Of a stretch of DNA of 64,000 nt, positions 1 through 13,100 are shown piece after piece. Each line of letters opens with the position of its first letter. Position 1 is the stretch's first letter. The position numbers were made by a program, and so were the translations under genes. The notes under the pieces are model-generated. The model was not told the DNA's origin and searched no databases. It worked only from the letters and a program-made list of their open reading frames with translations. This DNA comes from Powellomyces hirtus (Eukaryota > Chytridiomycota > Chytridiomycetes > Spizellomycetales > Powellomycetaceae): positions 434,001 to 498,000 of the forward strand of contig JAHLKG010000019.1 of assembly GCA_025526995.1 (NCBI GenBank), read 5' to 3'.

Positions 1-60
1 ACCCATTTTCGGGTTGTCTTCCGTTTTTTCCTGTTTCTTTTTGTGCTGAGGCGTCCCACG

Positions 61-958
61 ATGGACGGTCCTTTGTTCCTCCTTCTCACCGTGTTCGTTG
101 CCGGAGTCTGTGGTCGTCCCGTTGGTGACGGGAAGGGCGATGAGGTTCCTCCCACCCCCACTGTCCCGAATGCTGTCCCCGCGTCCTTCTTGCTGGCTGC
201 TGGCGGGGTAGCGTTGTTGTTCTTTGGTCTTGGGTTTTTCTCTGGTACGTATCTATTGCACTGTGTGGTTTATTCTCCGAGGATCCATACAAGCGTGTGT
301 GTGTGTATCTATTTTGTATTGCTTGAGGTCTTACCGGTCACTCTTTTGTTCCTTTTCCATAATAGGTTGGGTTTCTGCTGGCCGTTGCCAGGATGTGCCG
401 GGTCCCACCACCATCTACATTCCAAAGCCCGTTGCTCCACCCGCCCCGTCTGGCTCGCGTAGCCCCGTCCGCACGGGAAACCTCCAGCCGCAGCACATCA
501 TGCGGGTTCCTGGTGCTCTTCGGTCGGAACCCGCAAACACCGCCCCCACGGCTCGGACTCCTCTGCTCGGTCCCAACAACGACAGCAGCAAGAGCAACAA
601 CAGCGGCAGCAACAACAACAGCAACAACAACGGCGGCGGTGGTCCTTCGTCTCTCCCCATCACCTACGGTAGCGCCGGCGCTACCAGGGGCTACCGTTTC
701 CATCGTTTCGACGATTCCCCTCCCCCGCAGATCTCCATCCCGCACCGTCTGGCGGACGCCTGCCCCGTCTCACCTCCCCGGCGTCCCAAAAGGCCTTCCC
801 CCCCTCCCATCATCCCCCCCTGCCTCCAAGACCCTCCTAGCAGCGGCGACGCCGGCCCCAGCAGGCAGCGGGAGAAATATACGCGCCTCGACCCTTGGGG
901 TGAGCCGATGCCCCCGCGCACTCTCCGCAAGGACAAGGAGAAACGCAGGGGATTTTAA
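61..958 (+). CDS. Small single-pass membrane protein with low-complexity tail (hypothetical)
   Basis: Two exons, 61-244 and 366-958, joined by a GTACGT...AATAG intron; the phases match and give 258 residues. The N-terminus is strongly hydrophobic (about residues 4-17) and looks like a signal peptide. A second hydrophobic segment at about 43-62 looks like a transmembrane helix, and the exon junction falls just after it. The rest is Pro/Ser/Asn-rich with Asn and Gly runs and a basic C-terminus, so it is probably disordered and cytosolic, giving a type I topology. I recognise no family. The ATG at 61 is the first in frame, but the window begins only 60 bp upstream, so an earlier exon cannot be excluded. 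The next gene on the right is convergent. Confidence 0.6.
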
Positions 959-1146
959 GGATAAAAAAGAAAACTACAAAAAAATGGGACAAGGAGAGAG
1001 ATATACCCCCCGCGCAGTATCAATGAGTTCGGAGTAGGGAAGCGGGGCGTGTTTTCTGTTTTGTAGAAGTAGATATATTTATACAATGGGTGAAAAAAGC
1101 AAAAAGCGAGTACAAATTTCTGTTGCTGGTGTTTGACGTGATATGA

Positions 1147-1581
1147 TCAGAAGATTCGATGGACGGGCTGGTAGTTGTTGTGCATTGGTTGTGCCTGCTC
1201 GGTGAGAGACATGGTCTGGACGCACCCAGCGAGTCTCGCAACCGAGTCGTCAATTGTTTGCTGAGGCTGTTGCTGTTGGTGAGAATAGTGGCGCGACATG
1301 GCGACGCTGGTCATCATCATTCCGTTGACATGATTGTCGACGTCCATAGGAACGACGACGGGTGCGGCGGGAGATGCAGGCGCGGGCACTGCGGGGGCGG
1401 CCTGTTGCGGCTTCTGGAAACCCATGAGAACAGATAAATTGGAGATAACATGTTCAAGCGCGACTCACCGCAACCGGATAGTGCCCATAGCACCCGGAAT
1501 CAATCCACGGCATAGTTGGGTATCTTTGTCCGTCGGCGGAGTGGCAGATGGGAAGAATGGTGGCGGGCAAGAGCGGAGTTT
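1147..1581 (-). CDS. Hypothetical protein, 3' exons only
   Basis: The last exon is 1413-1147. It follows a GTGAGT...TTCCAG intron (1468-1414), and an open exon at 1581-1469 joins it in phase 0. The exon at 1581 starts after a CCTCAG acceptor, so the true 5' end lies further left on the minus strand; I could not place it. A short version could start at the ATG at 1513. The product is Ala/Pro-rich, then Gln/Met/His-rich, with no recognisable domain. It ends about 190 bp from the stop of the convergent membrane-protein gene. The splice signals are convincing, but coding status rests on frame continuity alone. Confidence 0.35.
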
Positions 1582-2060
1582 CTGAGGTGACTAGGAAGGG
1601 TCGGAGTTTGAACCCCGGTCCTGTTGTTCCCTGTTTAAAGTTTGTATGTCACAGAAAATTCCGGAGGACCTGTCGTCCTACCAATTACGAAACAAGGAAG
1701 GGGAGAAACTGTTGGTCAGTTCTACAGTAAGCTGAGCTAGACACTGTCATCTCAGCGACCAGGTAGGGAGGGAGAGAAATTCTGTTGGTCTGCCTCCCAT
1801 CTTCTTTTGGTGTTCTCCGTCTCGCAATGAAATCATCAGGTATATTCTCGTTACTGGAAAAGAGTATCCGGGGTTTCCTATAGTGCGAGAAGCGGAGTTC
1901 AGAAGCTGTCGAATGAATAGATACTATCTATGTGCTGTCGGAGTTTATTGCGTTTGAGTATATTTTGTGTTCCGGCCGGCCTTGGAAGTTGGAACAACGC
2001 AGCCGGGGGAGTGCGTAGAAAGTAGAGCGAGAGGAGAGAGTTGCGCGTGGGAAGGTAAGA
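1582..2060. other. Intergenic, no gene supported
   Basis: Only short unrelated open frames. The 5' exon(s) of the minus-strand gene at 1147-1581 should lie here but could not be fixed with matching phase. Confidence 0.4.
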
Positions 2061-3284
2061 TTAGCGGCAGGTGTGCAATTCTGCAAAAGTGAGTCAGGCG
2101 AGTGTGCAAATGTGAGCTTTGTCGGTCACACGCCACAAGCGGCATGGCGCAGCAATTCTTACCACATTGGAAAAGCACGTGACCGATTGCTAGATCCTGT
2201 ACTGGTGGTGCATAATCATAATCGTTAGGTCTCAATACATTGTGAGGAGACTGAGAGAGGATGTAAAGAATATTGGACGACATGGCGCTGTGGTACGAAG
2301 TTGGCGCAACTCAACACCATTTTATCCAATACGGTCAATGATTCGTACAATTCACGGTACGCATCGGTACCCACGGTAGCCAACGAGACGATCTGAAAGT
2401 GCGTTCCTTCTGTCTTCAACTATCTGTCCCAGAAGCTGCATTCGATAGGCGACAATCATGATCGACGACATTTTTGACGGAAAGAAGGGGGCTTTTTGCC
2501 TACCGTACTTAAAGACAATGATATCGATGATAGAAAGCAGCCCTTGTTCTGGCCATGTAGCATTCCCTAGCATTTCTTGGCTTAGCATTGACCGCGCGCG
2601 TCTAGGAGGAAATGGTGAGTGCTCAGTGGCACCCATCCCATGCACATAATTGTCCTCATATCGATGTCAGCGCGGCAAGCCTGAGTTCCTAGATGACCGC
2701 ACAGCTACGATATTGAATCATACTTCAGTCATCACAGTCTCCACTTCCGCCAACTCGACAAATTGTGGGATGCTTCCCTTTTCTTAACGCTTTTTTGCCT
2801 CCCGTACTTCTGGCGTCTGGAGAAGCGTCCTCACGTGCATGCAAATCACCACGCTTTCGACTCCACGTGGATGATCCGCAGATGACGCTCATCGGCCTTC
2901 ATCCCATCCAAAACGTAAAACTGCCGATCACGTACTTGAGTCAGGATGTCGTCTACAATGACGAAACACTGTTCCCAAACCCAGGGACCTGGTAGAAGAC
3001 GCGCCGACAGACCGGAACGGAGGGGTGTGAAAAGTGGCAGAAACGTCTCACCTGTGCTTTTCCGTACTTCCCAACGTCGTCTGGTTATTAATTAACCACT
3101 TGAAGAATTCTTTTCATTTTGCACTTGTCCTCCCGCCCACCAACAAACGACTTTTCGGCAGATCCTCGCTGCCCAACGAGACGAGACCAGCGACAAACTC
3201 AAGGCCCGACTGACTAAATTACCACCTCTTTCTGCTGGGCTTTCTGTGTCTCCCTCTGACTCTCTTCCTTTTCGCATTCTGCAT
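2061..3284 (-). CDS. Nine-exon hypothetical protein (209 residues) assembled from short frames
   Basis: Proposed exons on the minus strand: 3284-3226, 3080-3052, 2988-2850, 2772-2724, 2680-2646, 2601-2504, 2409-2297, 2250-2163 and 2080-2061. All eight introns are GT-AG (43-145 nt), every phase closes, and the lengths sum to 630 nt including a TAA stop. The product starts with a very basic stretch (about residues 1-30) and continues as a mixed helical, globular-looking sequence rich in Val, Ile, Leu and acidic residues, with no low complexity. I do not recognise the family. The two most 5' exons are the least secure; the seven from 2988 to 2061 read smoothly. It diverges from the histidine kinase at 3536, with about 250 bp between them. 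Confidence 0.45.
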
Positions 3285-3535
3285 TTTGTATTGAGGATTG
3301 TGGGAAAAGAATCCCCTCACTTATTAACCCGAACGGCAAATGAGCAGCACCCTACGCACGTCACCTACCGCCATCTCCTGATGCCTGCTACAGCACCCGC
3401 ATAGTCACAAAAACGCTACGCTTCGCACGAACCTCTGCCGCTTGTGCAGTTTCCTCCTACCCCTTTTTTTCGGTCTCTCGTCCCACCCCTCGAGGTTCCA
3501 TTCGGCGCGACCGAACCGACTCGGGTTGCTTCACG

Positions 3536-5888
3536 ATGCGTGGCGGAGGTGGTGGTGGCGGTGGAATCCTGAGTGGCAGTGCAGTAGCAGGATGCGCACC
3601 ACTCCTGCTCTGCAATGGCCAAGACGAAATGGCGGCGGCAACGACGACAGCGGTCACAGTCGCCCCGACTTCTTTCACGGATGCCACACTGCAGCTGCTT
3701 CCGCCGGCAGCAACGATGGCGATCGTAGTACAGCTCATTTGTTTCGCCCGCTCTCTCCCCTCACCGAACACACACCTCGCTAAACTCGCCTACCTCACTG
3801 CCTTCTGGGCCGTTTACATAGCTGCGGGACCTTTCCTTTTCCACTTGGACCCATGGCCATCACAACCACCATTACCGGCCCCACCACCAATTATTAACAT
3901 AGCAGCAACTACAAACACATCAGCAACAGCATCAGTAACAACGACAGCTATGCTCTTTATCACAGCTTTGGTGCTCCCTTCCTTGCTCCGTGGCGCGCAG
4001 GTCGCGATCCAGACGCAAGACGACACACTGTCTGCCGTACAGCATGAACTGGAGGTGATGGACGTCGCTCAAGAACTGACGCACGCAGGAAGCTGGGAGT
4101 CTTGTCTCGATCCCGACACGGGCGAACGCTGCATTCGGGGTTCCAACGAGTGGTTTCGGATCTACGGGCACGATCCGGAATACGATGACGAGAATCCCAA
4201 CTGTGACGCGTCGATCCAAAGGAAGAGAAGATCCCCAAAGTCAAGACGCAGGCGACCGATTCCCAACACAATGCTGCACGCTCGATTCATGTCCATGATT
4301 GTTGAAGCGGACCGTGCCCGTGTGAGGCAGTGTGGCGCCGCGATGGCGACTGGAACGATGGAGCCTGAAGAACTTACCTTTCGCATTAACCGTGCAAGTG
4401 ACGGAGTTGAGATCAATGTACAAACTTACATCTATCCGATACGGAACGCGACTGGCACTGTTGTCGGCGTCTGCGGAGCCGCGCAGGACATCACTTCACA
4501 GGTTTCTGGTGAGCGTGCCCTCTTGCAGGCCAAGGACGAGGCGGCCAAGGAGTCTGCCCAGTTCTTCCTTGCGACAATGACTCACGAGGTATTGAGAGTT
4601 TTCCTGCTGAGGTTACATCTTGTCCCTTCATGCTCCCTTACCTGATTCCTGTTATTCATATTTAGCTGCGCACCCCCTTGACTTCTATCATTGGATACAT
4701 TGACCTTCTGGACGACACACATCTCGATACCTCACAAAGAGAATACATACTGGACGCAAAACGTGGTGCCAAGACGCTGCTTGCGTTGATAAAGTACACA
4801 CTTTTTCTTGCATCTGCAGACTTTCTTTTCTCCCATCCTCAACATTTTTTTCCTTCTTCCTCTACAGCAACATTCTAGACTATAGCAAGCTCGCGGCAGG
4901 AGCGATCGAGCTCGACACCCATGCGATGCAAGTCAGTGACCTCCTCTCTGACGTGCGCGCCATCGCCAAAGATCTCGGCCACGGCACCACGCTTGTCGTG
5001 GGACCGTACACAGGCCCCCCTACGGTCGCAGCCGACTCGCTCCGCATACGCCAGGTTCTCCTCAATCTTGTCTCGAACGCCATGAAGTTCACGGCGCCTG
5101 ATGGAAATGTGGATATTACCACGGCTTGGGAGTCGGACAAGAGCGACGATTCTGTATTCTTGGAGTTCACGGGTAAATAAAAGTGAACCGCGAACCTGGT
5201 TCCGCCTTTGAAGGCGAGGTTTTTGTTAACAGTTTCTTATCTTCTCGATCTTCCCAGTAAAAGACTCGGGCATCGGCATGTCAAAGGAAGTCATGGCCCG
5301 CCTCTTCCATCCCTTTGTACAAGCTGCCCCGTCCACATCCCGTCATTACGGCGGCACGGGGCTTGGTCTCAGCATCGTCAAGCGCCTCGTCGAAGCCATG
5401 AAAGGGACACTCTCCGTCCATAGCATTGAAGGCACCGGCACCACCTTCACCGTCCGGATCCCCGCCCGCATCATCTCCATGTCCATGCTCTTCTCCGGCG
5501 CTAGCTCAGCCACCCTCACCAGCAATGGCGGACACACCCCGCCATCATCCGAGTTGCACAACAGTCCATTCGCGATGAATCATCAACCGACATCACCGCC
5601 CCACACACCACCCCCATCAAGACCGTCAGTGGACCCGGAAATTGCAGCTACAACCCGCATCCTCTTTGCTGAAGATAATCCGATCACTCAGACGCTCGTC
5701 AAGCGCATGCTGAAACCTCTCCGCGTCGAAACGGCTGTGAATGGTGCAATCGCCATCGACATGGTCGCGGCAGCAGTAGCGGCCGATGAACCCTACACGG
5801 TCCTCCTGTGCGATCTAAACATGGCTATCATGGACGGAATCGACACAGCGCGGGAGATCAGACGCCGGTATCATCGCAAACCCAACAC

Positions 5889-5920
<32 letters not shown>

Positions 5921-6126
5921 AAAACACCTCTAGCAACAGCACCGGCACCATCCACACCAACACGGTCATGTACATTGTGGGCCTCTCGGCCAGCGCGTTC
6001 ACCCAGGACCGAGATCGATGTTTAGATGCGGGCATGGATGCGTTCCTCAGCAAACCGTTCACGAAGCAGGGCCTCCTGGCGGCGGTCGCGACGGCTATTG
6101 CGTCACAGCGTTGCTCGGCGCCGTGA
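3536..6126 (+). CDS. Membrane-associated PAS hybrid sensor histidine kinase
   Basis: Four exons (3536-4588, 4666-4793, 4868-5172, 5258-6126) encode 784 residues. A Gly-rich N-terminus is followed by hydrophobic segments near 60-74, 84-104 and 137-151, so the protein is probably membrane-anchored. A PAS/PAC-like sensor region covers about 172-322. The H-box has the phospho-acceptor His350, and the first intron splits this motif exactly after the following Glu. The N-box (RIRQVLLNLVSNA), G1 (KDSGIGM), F-box (LFHPF) and G2 (GTGLGLS) are all intact. After a Pro-rich linker comes a receiver domain with Asp681 and a conserved Lys in SKPF. A Ser/Asn-rich insert interrupts the receiver after the phospho-acceptor. 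No HPt domain is present, so it should signal through a separate HPt protein to a response regulator such as Ssk1 or Skn7 (family knowledge). The ligand is unknown. Confidence 0.9.
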
Positions 6127-7124
6127 CGTCTACTAGAGAATCATAGTGATTTTCGCATTCAACCGCATTGGTGGTAGACCACTCCCGAGCTGTGTTTGTG
6201 CTTTTGGTGTTGACCATCAGGTGTGCGTCATGATTGGCCGGACAGAGGCCATCGATTCGAGGCGCACAACACCGAGAACAAGTTCTGACATGCTGTGGCC
6301 CGCATTCCCGCACAATGCACGCTCGCACAGCTCCTGTCTCCTGCCCGTGAATCCCGCCCCACTTCGAGCGAATCCCGCAGCAACCCCCGCATCAGAACTC
6401 CAACGCATTCGCAGCAAAAAGACCATTCATAAGCGCATCTTCAAACAAGTCTTTCCGCACCCTTCAGGAAGAACAACCGTCGCTGAAATAGCAATACGTA
6501 CATACACACCCACCCATCGCCATCCAAATACACAGACTCTGCACGCGCCCCTAAATTATACCCTCTCTATCCTAATGCGTCATTGACACCCACCAAACTC
6601 ACACCCACCTGTTGTCCCCTCCCCAATTACTCTCTCTCTCTCAACCTCTGTACATGAATATTGTAACCTGCACATAATTCACTAGAAAAACATATTAGCA
6701 TATGGGACAATTCTAAATACAGTCCTTGCACACAAAGTTGGAGATGCGAGCTTGTTTGTATGTGATTCTTTGCAAAACAAAAAGGCATAAAACTGACAAC
6801 CTGAAACCATTGTTTTTCATCGTGAAAACCGGGCGTATTCAGCGTAATTTACGTGCGGGACGATATGCTCAAAATATCATACTTTTAAGAGAGGGGCATC
6901 GGTTTCCGCGCACAGAGTAGAATATAGGAATTTTGTACATGGCATGCATTTACAGAGCAGAAGCTTTGGGAAGGAAAAAGGACACAAGACGCCGACCATC
7001 TTATAAATACTTAGGTTGGGCACGGTTGTGTGATGGTACGCAGGCAGAGGACCGAGCTGTGGATGGCATTCTGCGAGTCGCGGGGTTGTGCAAAAGCAGT
7101 AGAGAGAAGGCGTGCGAGGTTCCA
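6127..7124. other. Convergent intergenic region
   Basis: Lies tail to tail between the histidine kinase and NUP192. It contains CT/CA-rich stretches (about 6480-6650) and AT-rich sequence with no sustained coding frame. The two 3' UTRs and polyadenylation sites should be here. Confidence 0.5.
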
Positions 7125-10100
7125 TCACACGTTCTGCAACACCTCCCCAATTTGTCTGACAAGCATATTCAAGAAAGGTTTTCTCGGGTCCTGGGCAGCG
7201 CCCGCTGCAGCCGACCCATCCGAAGGCGTCGTCATTCCCGCAGTTGGCCCGCCCGTACTGCTCTCATACTCGACCGCTTGCAATTTGTTGAGCAGCGATC
7301 CCACGACGGCAGCCGCGTTCTTTTTTGCTTGTTGCTGGTGGGTGGAGGTCGTTCCTACAAAGGGGACTGCAGGTGCCGAGAGTTCCGACACTTGTTGGAG
7401 CATCAATAGGTGGCGCCAGAGAAGGAGGAGGAGGTGTTCGATGAGATAGAGGAGCGAGTTCATAAGCCGGATTTCCTCATTGCGTTTGAAGTGGAGGGCG
7501 ACGAGGGCTAGTTGGCGTTTCTGAGCAGCAGAGAGGAGGTTCCCGCCGGCGGCAGCAGCGGCGGCGGCGGAGCTCGCGCTGTTGCCGGTGGTATAGTCGG
7601 CCGAGTCGTCGCCGACATCGCCGTAGCTGGTGGCTGTGCTGGTTGGGTCATAGTCATCGTCGAGATGCGCAATGTCGTTCTCGATAATGAGTTGGATCTC
7701 GTCGAGGGAAAGGCGGTGGATGTCGGCAATCTTCAGACGCACGTTCTTGTGGTCATCGGCAGACTGCGCTAGTTGGTCAATCACGTGCGTCGTGAACTGG
7801 CACAGACTTCCGATCGTTGGCGTTGTCGCGGTGAGGGTAACAACACTGCTAGACTTGCTGCCGCGGGTGGTATCCTTGTCATCGGCAAAAGTGAGCCGGA
7901 AGAGGGGAAGCACCGACAACGCTGTCGATTGACGATCTGCAGGTATAAGGTGTTCAGCATAACCATTTGCGGGTGCTTTCTAGTGAAACCCGTGACTCAC
8001 CTCCTTGCCCTTGGCCAACATGGGCACCCGCAGCAGCGCCATCACTGGCTGCAACGCAGTATGAAAGCAGGTTTCTGCAGACATTCATGGCGACCCGTTC
8101 GCCCTCCTGCTTGAACCGACTGGTAGTCGACGGGCGGCCGAGGAAAGCAACCATTACGCGATCTTTCTCCTCCTCAACCCTGGACGCCGGAGTCAACTTG
8201 TTCAGCCATGACCTGGCAGCCATGTACTTGTTCAGCAAGGCGAGCAGAAGATCGTGGAAAGTGGCGTGCCCCGCTTCCGGCAACTTCTCCTGCACGATGC
8301 TGAGCCCTCCGCCGTTGCCATGTCCCTCGGGTTGTTTCCAATCGGCAAGGTAAGCAAACAGGCCCGTGACGAGCTCGACCTGTTTCAAAGATGCGAGCGT
8401 GATGACACGCGGGGAATCCCGCAGAATCGTGACGAGGAGGTGCTGGTGTGCGGCAACGAAGGCGGCGACTCGGGCGGGCGCATTGTATTCTCGTTGCGTC
8501 TGTCTCGCGACCGATAGGATGAGCTGCAGAGTAGGAACTAGAACATTGTGATACTGTTCGTCGGCGGGCGTACTCGCGATTTCATCGTATCCAATGGTAT
8601 AAAAGTTGCCATCGCTTTCTGGTCGTTGGTCAAGGAACTTGCAATCCGCAAGCGCTTCAACGATTCCGTATTCGAGAAGTTTCTGGGCGCCGTCATATTG
8701 GAATGACAGACGGAGAAGGAAAGCCATTTTCAGTTCGAACAGCAAATGGGCATTGAGCGAACCAGCTCTCCCTGGGCTGGCGCTCTCGTCGTTCACGCCA
8801 ACTTCCGTCGCCAGGAACCTGGACGCAGCTGCCGCGCGACGATCGATGCCTCGAAGAGCCAGATCATCTTCCCGATTGATCGCCCGGACAAACTGTCCGA
8901 GGAAGTTCCGGTTGACCATCACTTCGAGCACCCAGCCCGATACCTTGCTGCCGGTGGTTTCGCGGCGTCCGACGCGGTTGTGCGAAGCCAATTCGCAAAT
9001 GGCATCAAGGACCACAAATGCGACGATGTTCCAAACCCCGCTTCCGTCAGCTGCGTCTCGACATATTGTTTCAAACAGCTTCTCGCCTTCGTTGCTGATG
9101 ACGGCATAGATATTCTGAAGGAGGCGTGCTCGGCTGGGGATCACGGAGGACGGTGCGTCCGGGACGGACGATGGGGTGGATGCATCCGAGGCGGCTGCAG
9201 CGCTGCCGTCTTGCTGCTGGGGGGAGACATTGCTTGACTGCAGGATTTCCAGCTCGTCCGGTTTGGTATACTGGAGGAATCTGACGAGGGCTATGTACAG
9301 ATTCCCTCGCATCTCGATTGACGTTCCTGCCATCATGATTCCTTTCAAAATGCCATGCAGAACGGCATGAAGGAGGGTGTCCGTAGGTAATCTGATGGTG
9401 GATGGTTCAGCCTGCAGATTTGACGTCTGCAAAAGTGATTGGAAGAGACGATCCTTTTGCATCTTTTCCAGCAGTTCAAGTACTACCAGCGACATGCTTT
9501 CGGCAATCATGGGAGAGGTCCGGCCAGAGTTCATCTTGTGCAGCAAAGTGGACAGGATGTCGAAAATGATGCCCTCGCGCGATTCACCGGGAATGAGCGA
9601 GAAGCAACGCATAAGCGTGATCTGGACAATCTGACCCCACGCTTCGGCACACTGCCAGCGTGCAGATCCAACCTCCTGATCCTGGTTGATCGCCAGAAGG
9701 GCATTGAGAATTCTCTTGATTTCTGCCGTGCGTTCTTGCGTCTTCTCCATGCTGCTTCGCAGTTCGGCAGTCATGTGGTGATGCACAGCGCTGAGATCGT
9801 AGAGTGCTCCACCGGCTGAACGGAAATCTTCAAAGTTGATGTGAGGGAAGAGGGAAGTTGAGACTTGTCCGTACCCTGTTCGATACGACTCGTCAAAGTT
9901 CAGGGTGTTCAAAATTTCCATGATTTTTGTCAGTGGCAGGTCAAAGGTCGTTTCGCCAAATCGCGAGCCATCAATATTGCGTCGGTCCGTTGCCCTCGCC
10001 CATTCGTCGCCTTCAATCATCCTGCCCGACCGGCTACTTCCGTAGCCTTCTCCGCGCAATAACGTTGCCGATGGGGCAGGCGTGACATACAGCAGGTTAA

Positions 10101-13100
10101 TGAGACGTTGAGCATGCCATCGCTGCTGGGCGCCGATGGTGACGTGAAGCTCCAGGGCAACGGATTTCATCAGCCAGGTTCGCTGAAGAAGCCGCGCGAG
10201 TATTGCGCTGATAGCCCCGTCTGACTCCTCCACTTCTTCTGTCTTTCCGACCGGCATCATTCGCAGCTGTTCATAGAAAAAGTCTTCTTGATTTCGCAGA
10301 TAGAGCATCGTGGATGCCGACATGCATGTGTCGACACAGAGCTGGTAAATTAACCGATAACAACGCTCGGCGAGTCGAGGGTGCGTGCGGAAAAGAGGTT
10401 CCGAACGCAGCTCCTCTGCTTCTGCTGAATCACCAATGACTGCTTTGCCACCCGTCTCACCGCGAACTCTGATGAGCCCGATGATGGCATGCAGACAGTT
10501 GTAGGCCGCGTCAGGGGCCTGGGTTCCGGCGTTCGAGCGAATTGCAGCTTGGCGCATGTCATGACCGAGCAAGAAATGCCCAACGGTTGGGGAGGCCGCG
10601 TTTGACACATTCAGCAAAAGTAAATTCAAGATAGCTATGCGCACAGCGTGAACCAAGCCCGCTTTTGGATTGGGCCACGGCCGGGCTTGCCAGTTTTCGG
10701 CAACCAGTGCTTCCAATTCCTGAGCCGCGTCCATTTCTGCGCGGGCGATAACGTCACTGGGATCGGCGCCCTCGTCGAGGCTGGTCGGGATATGATCTCC
10801 CTCGTCTTCTTCCATTTCGAGGCGCTTGACAAAGCCCGCGATGATGGCGTCGGCGCTCGGGGATGATTGAAACAAGGTGAGCAAACGATTCATCCGAGCG
10901 ACGGGATCAATGGCTCCGTAGACGGCTGATTGAGATAGGATGGACAATATGCTGACGGCGACAAGGCAAACTTCGTCGTCCACACACATGACGTACTCGG
11001 CAATGTTGATGACAACTGCATTTCGGAAAGAGAGGAGATGATCGATTCCACCCATTGCGGACGGGAGACCGATCCATTCAGCTGCTCCAACCTCCAAAAG
11101 AGCGGGTGCGAGGATTTCCAAAAATGCTTTTTGACATTGGAGAACGCGTAGGATGATGTGCAGAGCAAGAGATACCGACTTGCCGCATAGGGAGACTCGT
11201 TCGGCGCTCTCATTCACCATGTCAACGCCGACGGCAATGACATCAAACATCCGTTCGGTCAACTTTGTTTTCCCCAGCAATCCACAGGTGATCTCGAAAG
11301 CGGGGTGCAAACCCAGAATCTGCGCGTTGTGTAGAATTTGCGGTCCAAATCCTCCGGCACCCAAAGACATGCCTTCATATTGAGCTGCGTCGCCATTTTC
11401 ATCGGCAGATCCTTCCGACACCAAAGCGCCCAAGTCAAACAAATCAAGGCACTTGTCGAAAATGCTGAGACAAGATGAGATTATTTCCCATCTCTCTTCG
11501 GGGTCATCGAATCGACGTATGAACGATTTGCAGAAAACGTGATCTGCCACAAATCGCACGTAAGGACGGATTCCAGGCACCCTGTCAGGCATTCCGAGAG
11601 TTTGGAAAACGGAAGCCATCTGCACGTTACGATGGCCGTGCAGCAGGACGTCCAACAGGCGAAGAAGCGCTAGTGTCTCCGGATAAGTGCCATTTTGGCT
11701 TTCAATTTCTTCCAGGTCATAGATGATACCCTCATGCCCTTCTCTCATGGTCTGCAGCCCCTGTTGACTCCCATGAAGGATACCTCGTTCGTCTCTGGGA
11801 CCCCGGGCGTTGGTCATGGTCGGAACGATCTGTGACTGTTCCAACATGGCCCAGACTTGCAGCTGAATATCGTACGAGTTCCCCAAAGGAATGCAGAATG
11901 CAGCGATCGCCTCCAAAAGCGCTGCCTTGAGATGTACAGGAACGCGACTTCCAAGGAGCCAGAAAAGCGTGTGGATTGCTCGCAAATGTTGATTGTCGCA
12001 CAGAGTACGCCGAGCAGAATATGAGAACTTTACGACCTGCCGAAGCAAGCGCAAAAAGCTGATCATCGAGTCAATCTCGTGAGGTGGCAGGTCACGATTT
12101 TCACGGCCGAGGATGTCGATAGCGCTATTGAGAGAGGTGAAAAAAGTGGTCCATAATACAGAGCCTAGCTGACTATCAGATGGATCGGCGTTGAGCTTAA
12201 TATGTACTTGGTGAGCCGAGAATGTTCCAGTAGCCAGCGAGGCCAGCATATTGATGAACGCCCGCAGAAACCGGGACGTCCGCACGTCAGCCGCCATGCG
12301 TACAAAGGCTTGTTTCTCGGGTGTTTGCAACACAGCCCCGTCATGTTCGTCCATGTCCACTTGTGAGGGATCGGCCCAGAACGACACGGCAGCGTCCGGT
12401 CGATCACGGTAGAGGATCGTAATGAGAAAGAGCAATGCCTCCCAAGCTGTCTGCTGTCGGAGGATGGGAAGCTCCGCCGGTACAAAGCTTCGTCCGTTGA
12501 TCGAGTTGGCAGCTGCTTTCCGTTCTGCTTGGTCGAGAGCCCGTGTCGCGTCTTCGTCTCGGCATTTGATGTCCTTCAGAGCCCAACGCAGAAACACGAT
12601 AAGCCCATCGACCAAACGCTCTACCTGTCCAACGTATGCGTCCCGCACTTCTAGCTCAATCGCCTCAGTGGACTTTAGCGGCGAGACCACGACCTCCTGT
12701 TTGGTTTTCCGGAAGGGAATGATGTGATCCCCAATGAATGCGTAGACTTCTGGCTGGCGACCAACACTGTCCCTCCACCTCCGGCTGGCGTCGTCGTAAT
12801 CTGCAAGTACGAGCGCGTGGAATGTGTCGTCGTGGATGCGCTGATCGACGACATCGGAGACGCAGTAATGCAAAAAGACTACCCATTGGGTCCAAGCGAC
12901 TGCCCTCAGTCCCGACACATTCCACTCGGTGCCAGTAATTTCTCTTTTCAATGTTTCAAAGTCTGACGCTTTGAGAGACAGTCGCGGGGTATTTGGAGAG
13001 GTCTGCAAATGATCTAGATTCATCAGCAGGGAGCACAGCATCGACACGGTCGCAACATCGACAATTGCGACAGAGCGGAGATTCCCTATCAGCTTGACCA

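Noticed and set aside
338..1037. Several overlapping 80-210-codon frames on both strands
   Set aside because: They arise from GC-rich Asn/Ser/Pro codon repeats of the membrane-protein gene; only one frame continues correctly from the spliced signal-peptide exon.
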